From Armatimonadota bacterium (lineage in GTDB: Bacteria > Sysuimicrobiota > Sysuimicrobiia > Sysuimicrobiales > Kaftiobacteriaceae), in NCBI GenBank assembly GCA_020028535.1, contig JAIBHM010000092.1, forward strand, positions 1 through 10,342: 10,342 nucleotides of DNA, read 5' to 3'. This document shows, one piece after another, positions 7,438 through 10,342 of the stretch. The position numbers and the translations under genes are program-made. Below the pieces are notes generated by a model. The model saw only the letters and a list, made by a program, of their open reading frames with translations. It was not told where the DNA came from and ran no database searches. Each line of letters begins with the position of its first letter. Within the stretch, counting starts at the first letter, position 1.

Positions 7438-8300
7438 TCCCAGCTCAATTCGAGTATCATGCGCCCACGTCGGTGCCGGAGGCCCTGCGTCTGCTGGCTT
7501 CGCTGCCGGACGCGAAACTGCTGGCCGGAGGACACAGCCTGCTGCCGATGATGAAGCTCCGCCTGGTCAGTCCTCCCCACGTGATCGACCTGGGACGGAT
7601 TCAAGGTCTGCGTGAGATCAGAGACACCGGGTCGGCACTCACCATCGGCGCGCTCACCACCCACTGGATGATCGAGTCCTCTCCGGTGGTGAAGTCGAAG
7701 GTTCCGGTGCTGGCGGAGGCGGCAAGCCGGATCGGCGACATCCAGGTGCGCAACCTCGGCACGATTGGCGGGAGCCTGGCCCATTCCGATCCTGCGGCCG
7801 ACTATCCTGCCGCGGCGCTGGCGCTGGAATGCGAGCTCATCGCCGAAAGCCCGAAGGGACGTCGCACGATTCGCGCGGGCGACTTCTTCACCGGCATCTT
7901 CAGCACCGCGCTGCGGCCTGATGAGATCCTGGTCGAGGTGCGAGTGCCGGTGCCTCCGCCGCGGACGGGATCCGTGTATTTGAAGTTCGCCCATCCCGCA
8001 TCGGGATTCGCGGTGGTGGGAGTCGCTGCGGTTGTGACGCTCGATGGCCGCGGGGTATGCCAGCAGGCGAAGGTCGGCATCACCGGCGTTGGTCCCACCG
8101 GCTACCGGGCGCGGACGACGGAAGCGCTGCTCGCCGGCAAGACGCTGACCGATGAGACGATCGAGGCTGCGGCACAGAGGGCGGATGAGGGAGTTGACGC
8201 CAACCAGGATCTCTTCGCCACCGCCGAGTATCGGCTGCACCTCGCGCGCGTATACACGAAACGCGCGATCAAGGCCGCAAAGGAGCGTGTCAAGGCCTAG
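7434..8300 (+). CDS. coxM: Molybdenum hydroxylase medium subunit, FAD-binding (CoxM-like)
   Basis: FAD subunit that takes electrons from the iron-sulfur subunit and passes them to an external acceptor. The 288-residue length is normal. The two FAD motifs are AGGHSLLPMMKLR (31-43) and TIGGSLAHSDPAAD (110-123), preceded by IGDIQVRNLG. The C-terminal CO dehydrogenase flavoprotein domain begins near 175 (FAHPASGFAVVGVAAVV). The start is ATG 7434, sharing ATGA with the restored stop of coxL, with GAGAGGTG upstream. In the raw sequence this frame appears continuous with coxL only because of the deletion near 7275; the N-terminus beginning MIPAQFEYHAPTS matches the family start, so a fusion is unlikely. 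The order small, large, medium is common for form II clusters, whereas true CO dehydrogenase operons run medium, small, large. Confidence 0.94.
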   Translation: MIPAQFEYHAPTSVPEALRLLASLPDAKLLAGGHSLLPMMKLRLVSPPHVIDLGRIQGLREIRDTGSALTIGALTTHWMIESSPVVKSKVPVLAEAASRIGDIQVRNLGTIGGSLAHSDPAADYPAAALALECELIAESPKGRRTIRAGDFFTGIFSTALRPDEILVEVRVPVPPPRTGSVYLKFAHPASGFAVVGVAAVVTLDGRGVCQQAKVGITGVGPTGYRARTTEALLAGKTLTDETIEAAAQRADEGVDANQDLFATAEYRLHLARVYTKRAIKAAKERVKA

Positions 8301-8302
8301 AC

Positions 8303-8692
8303 ATGAGCATCCCACGGAAGCCTGAAGGATACTCTACGGTTTCGCCCTACCTGATCGTCGTCGGCGCCCAGCGTGTGATCGACTTCCTCAAGAAGGCGTT
8401 GGACGCCACCGAGCTCCGTCGTCACGGTCTGCCCGACGGCTCGGTGATGCACGCGGAGGTGCGCATCGGCGACACGGTCGTGATGCTTGGGGACGCGGGG
8501 GGCGACTGGCCGGCGGTTCCTGCGCACCTGCACGTCTACGTAGACGACGTTGACGCGACCTACCGCCGGGCGCTCGCGGCCGGCGGCGTCTCGGTCCAGG
8601 AGCCGACGCGGAGAGAGGGCGAACCGGACAGGCGCGGCGGCGTGAAGGACCCTGCCGGCAACACCTGGTGGATCGCAACGCAGGTCGGATAA
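8303..8692 (+). CDS. VOC superfamily (glyoxalase/PhnB-like) protein
   Basis: A 129-residue protein of the vicinal oxygen chelate fold. The pattern SPYLIVVGAQRVIDFLKKALDATEL (residues 14-38), then HAEVRIGDTVVMLGD (50-64), HLHVYVDDVDATYRRALAAGG (75-95) and VKDPAGNTWWIAT (114-126) is typical of PhnB/YdcA-like members. H50, E52 and H75 or H77 are possible metal ligands, but the substrate cannot be told from sequence. The ATG lies 2 nt after the coxM stop, so it is probably the last gene of the coxSLM operon. AAGGAG (8279-8284) is rather far (18 nt) from the start, so translational coupling to coxM is likely. A role linked to the hydroxylase product is only a guess from position. Confidence 0.85.
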   Translation: MSIPRKPEGYSTVSPYLIVVGAQRVIDFLKKALDATELRRHGLPDGSVMHAEVRIGDTVVMLGDAGGDWPAVPAHLHVYVDDVDATYRRALAAGGVSVQEPTRREGEPDRRGGVKDPAGNTWWIATQVG

Positions 8693-8708
8693 CGCGCCAC
8701 GCCAAAAC

Positions 8709-9404
8709 TTACCTGCTGCTGATGTAAAGCAGCGACGCGATCAGTGCACCTGCTGCGGTGGCCGCGAGGTTCACGGCATCGTTATTCAGCCACCGTACCC
8801 GGCCTTCCAGTGTGGCTCCCAGCAGGCTGTCAATAAGCATCGCTCCCATCGCGGCAATCCAGACGACATCATGAGAAGTTCCGAAGACTAACTGACCGAG
8901 CCGCGCGATCAGACTTGCGCCTGCAGCGCCCACTGCCGTACCCAGTAGCGTCACTCCGCCGGAGGTCCCCGCCTGCACGCGTCGCCACGTCGTGATCAAT
9001 CGCGGCGGAGACGGACTCAGCAGGCCTACTTCAGTCGCCCAGGTATCGGCCGTGGCCGCGGCGATCGCGCCGGCGAACGCGGTGATGACTTCGGGCGATG
9101 GTGCGATTGCGAACCACACCGCGAGGATCGCGGCGACGAGACCGTTCGCGATGACCTGGCCCGCCGTTCGCCCCCCGCGATGTTCGGGGTGCCGTTTTCG
9201 TTCTGCATGCCAGCGTGTAAGCGCGCTGCTCGTCGCAAAAAACGTCACGAGCAGCAGTCCGCCCCGCCATCCACCGAATCCGAAGACGACAGTCCCCACT
9301 ACGAAGGCCGCAATAGCGCCGCTCCGTGTGAGTGATCCGAACAACAAACCTCTTGACATTATTGGGTCACGCATGGCGTAAACGGTGAGCGCAATTCTCT
9401 TCAA
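8709..9404 (-). CDS. DUF92 (TMEM19-like) integral membrane protein
   Basis: A hydrophobic protein of the DUF92 family, which has no settled function in bacteria. Family hallmarks are LTRSGAIAAFVVGTVVFGFGGWRGG (25-49), GGRTAGQVIANGLVAAI (77-93) and ATADTWATEVGLLS (117-130). These are followed by PPRLITTWRRVQAGTSGGVTLLG (133-155), IDSLLGATLEGRVRWLNND (191-209) and AVNLAATAAGALIASLLY (210-227). About five or six membrane segments are visible. The longest frame starts at TTG 9404; ATG 9374 and ATG 9359 are alternatives, none with a clear ribosome binding site. A TGA lies 12 nt upstream of the TTG in frame, so the protein cannot extend further. It seems to lack the first membrane helix seen in many relatives. 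It is convergent with the VOC gene (16 nt apart) and divergent from the rRNA promoter. Confidence 0.85.
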   Translation of the reverse strand: MKRIALTVYAMRDPIMSRGLLFGSLTRSGAIAAFVVGTVVFGFGGWRGGLLLVTFFATSSALTRWHAERKRHPEHRGGRTAGQVIANGLVAAILAVWFAIAPSPEVITAFAGAIAAATADTWATEVGLLSPSPPRLITTWRRVQAGTSGGVTLLGTAVGAAGASLIARLGQLVFGTSHDVVWIAAMGAMLIDSLLGATLEGRVRWLNNDAVNLAATAAGALIASLLYISSR

Positions 9405-9407
9405 GGG

Positions 9408-9436
9408 TTGACAAGGTCAGCCCTCGTTGCTAAGGT
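9408..9436 (+). promoter_or_regulatory. rRNA operon promoter (sigma-70 type)
   Basis: A perfect -35 TTGACA (9408-9413), a 17-nt spacer and a -10 TAAGGT (9431-9436) lie about 180 nt upstream of the 16S 5' end, in the expected direction. Transcription should begin near 9443. The -35 lies 4 nt from the most upstream possible start of the divergent DUF92 gene, so the two transcription units may interfere. Confidence 0.85.
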
Positions 9437-9470
9437 AGTGTTTGCCTATGGACGGGGTCGCATCCCGTCG

Positions 9471-9486
9471 TTGAACCTTGAAAACT
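9471..9486 (+). promoter_or_regulatory. boxA-like rRNA antitermination site
   Basis: TTGAACCTTGAAAACT resembles the boxA of Firmicutes rRNA leaders (TGTTCTTTGAAAACT) and is followed by GCATAG as in many of them. boxA RNA is bound by NusB and NusE (ribosomal protein S10) to prevent termination. Its position about 30 nt after the predicted transcription start fits. Identification is by resemblance. Confidence 0.6.
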
Positions 9487-9535
9487 GCATAGCGGTAAGG
9501 GAGCCGTTTTGCACACCAACCTCTGACGGATGTCT

Positions 9536-9565
9536 CCCCGGCGGGTCCGCAAGGATCTGGCGGGG
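9536..9565 (+). other. Strong hairpin in the rRNA leader
   Basis: Positions 9536-9548 pair with 9553-9565: 12 pairs (two of them G-T) and one G-G mismatch, closed by a GCAA tetraloop. A loosely T-rich stretch (TGTTGTTTCGTT) follows. It may be an RNase III or folding element, or a terminator-like site that boxA antitermination must overcome. Confidence 0.6.
9544..9557 (+). repeat. 14-nt direct repeat, copy 1 (rRNA leader)
   Basis: GGTCCGCAAGGATC, the tip of the leader hairpin, recurs exactly 150 nt downstream in the 16S gene. Confidence 0.8.
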
Positions 9566-9693
9566 TGTTGTTTCGTTAGAGGATGAGGTTCCTCGGAATA
9601 GCCTTTGAGAAGATTCCGACGGAGAGTTTGATCCTGGCTCAGGACGAACGCTGGCGGTGTGCCTCAAACATGCAAGTCGAGCGTGGGTTGGCT

Positions 9694-9707
9694 GGTCCGC
9701 AAGGATC
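9694..9707 (+). repeat. 14-nt direct repeat, copy 2 (inside 16S variable region 1)
   Basis: GGTCCGCAAGGATC forms the tip of the helix 6 hairpin of 16S and matches the leader copy at 9544-9557 without a mismatch. Confidence 0.8.
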
Positions 9708-9930
9708 GGTTCAACTCTAGCGGCGAACGGGTGAGTAACACGTGGGCAATCTGCCCTGAAGACGGGGACAACCTCGGGAAACCGGGGCTAATACCCGATA
9801 CCCTCACCGGGTGGCATCATCTGGTGTGGAAAGGTCGCAAGACGCTTCAGGATGAGCCCGCGGCGTATCAGCTAGTTGGTGGGGTAACGGCCTACCAAGG
9901 CTAAGACGCGTAGCTGGCCTGAGAGGGTGG

Positions 9931-9982
<52 letters not shown>

Positions 9983-10075
9983 TGGGAATTTTGGGCAATG
10001 GGCGCAAGCGGGTCGTAAACCCCTGTCAGGAGGGAAGAAGCCCCGCAAGGGGTGACGGTACCTCCAGAGGAAGCC

Positions 10076-10106
<31 letters not shown>

Positions 10107-10125
10107 GACGTAGGGGGCGAGCGTT

Positions 10126-10171
10126 GTCCGGATTTACTGGGCGTAAAGGTCCGGATTTACTGGGCGTAAAG
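10126..10171 (+). repeat. Perfect 23-nt tandem duplication inside 16S rRNA
   Basis: The block starting GTCCGGATTTACTGGG and ending GTAAAG occurs at 10126-10148 and again at 10149-10171 with no gap. It matches E. coli 553-575, which occurs once in normal 16S rRNA. Confidence 0.95.
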
Positions 10172-10342
10172 CGCGTGTAGGCGGCCTGCTAAGTGGCGTG
10201 TGAAAGCTCACCGCTCAACGGTGAGAGGCCGCGCCATACTGGTGGGCTTGAGGGTGGCAGAGGGTGATGGAATTCCCGGTGTAGCGGTGAAATGCGTAGA
10301 TATCGGGAGGAACGCCAGTGGCGAAGGCGGTCACCTGGGCCA

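Larger units (their letters stand above)
9437..9615 (+). other. Leader of the 16S rRNA precursor
   Basis: The stretch from the rRNA promoter to the mature 16S 5' end. It contains a boxA-like antitermination site (9471-9486), a long hairpin with a GCAA tetraloop (9536-9565), and a CGGAAT/ATTCCG inverted repeat (9594-9599 with 9613-9618) spanning the processing point. The strand that would pair downstream of 16S for RNase III processing lies outside the window. Confidence 0.75.

Noticed and set aside
5097..8300. A single 1067-residue coxL-coxM fusion protein
   Set aside because: The join passes through about 53 codons with no family resemblance (7275-7433), while the neighbouring frame there encodes the exact expected CoxL C-terminus and an ATGA overlap with coxM. 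The fusion is a by-product of the deletion.
6234..8315. Long reverse-strand frame opposite coxL and coxM (693 codons)
   Set aside because: It is Arg/His/Asp-rich with no recognisable motif and mirrors the high GC third positions of the forward genes; a shadow frame.
9659..9904. Open frame inside the 16S gene
   Set aside because: It lies wholly in recognisable rRNA sequence.

Overview
This is a high-GC bacterial window with dense, overlapping housekeeping genes, a molybdenum hydroxylase operon and the start of a ribosomal RNA operon. The 16S fragment begins with a clear 5' signature. Its leader carries a Firmicutes-like boxA (TTGAACCTTGAAAACT) and a strong sigma-70-type promoter (TTGACA, 17 nt, TAAGGT). 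Together these suggest a deep-branching Gram-positive or Terrabacteria-like lineage (Firmicutes, Chloroflexi, Armatimonadota or an uncultivated relative). I cannot place it more precisely by eye, and the 16S is damaged in a way that would mislead classification.

Positions 2-4023 (+) hold the end of a de novo purine operon: the C-terminal half of purF, then purM, purN and purH. The genes overlap by 8, 4 and 4 nt, so they are probably translationally coupled. They cover PRPP amidation, AIR synthesis, GAR formylation, and the last two steps to IMP. PurF keeps all four cysteines of the 4Fe-4S (Bacillus-type) enzyme.

Positions 4024-4558 are a gap of about 535 nt. It holds one unrecognised 56-codon small ORF, several short inverted repeats, and a terminator-like hairpin (4515-4544) placed directly in front of the next operon's ribosome binding site.

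Positions 4559-8692 (+) encode a form II CO-dehydrogenase-like molybdenum hydroxylase in the order small (2Fe-2S), large (Mo) and medium (FAD) subunit, then a small VOC/PhnB-like protein. The large subunit carries AYRGAGR, not the CO-oxidising AYRCSFR, so the substrate is unknown. It also lacks about 29 nt near its C-terminus. This frameshift makes coxL and coxM read as one false 1067-codon frame.

Positions 8709-9404 (-) encode a DUF92 membrane protein. Divergently, 9408-10342 (+) hold the rRNA promoter, a structured leader and a partial 16S rRNA cut by the window end. The 16S lacks about 37 nt of universally conserved sequence near 10009 and carries a perfect 23-nt tandem duplication at 10126-10171. 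The short non-triplet deletion in coxL and these two 16S lesions look more like assembly errors than biology, and should be resolved before anyone builds on them. I did not find a convincing wholly new system. The best candidates for real novelty are the leader of the coxSLM operon and the rRNA leader hairpin that repeats 14 nt of the 16S itself.
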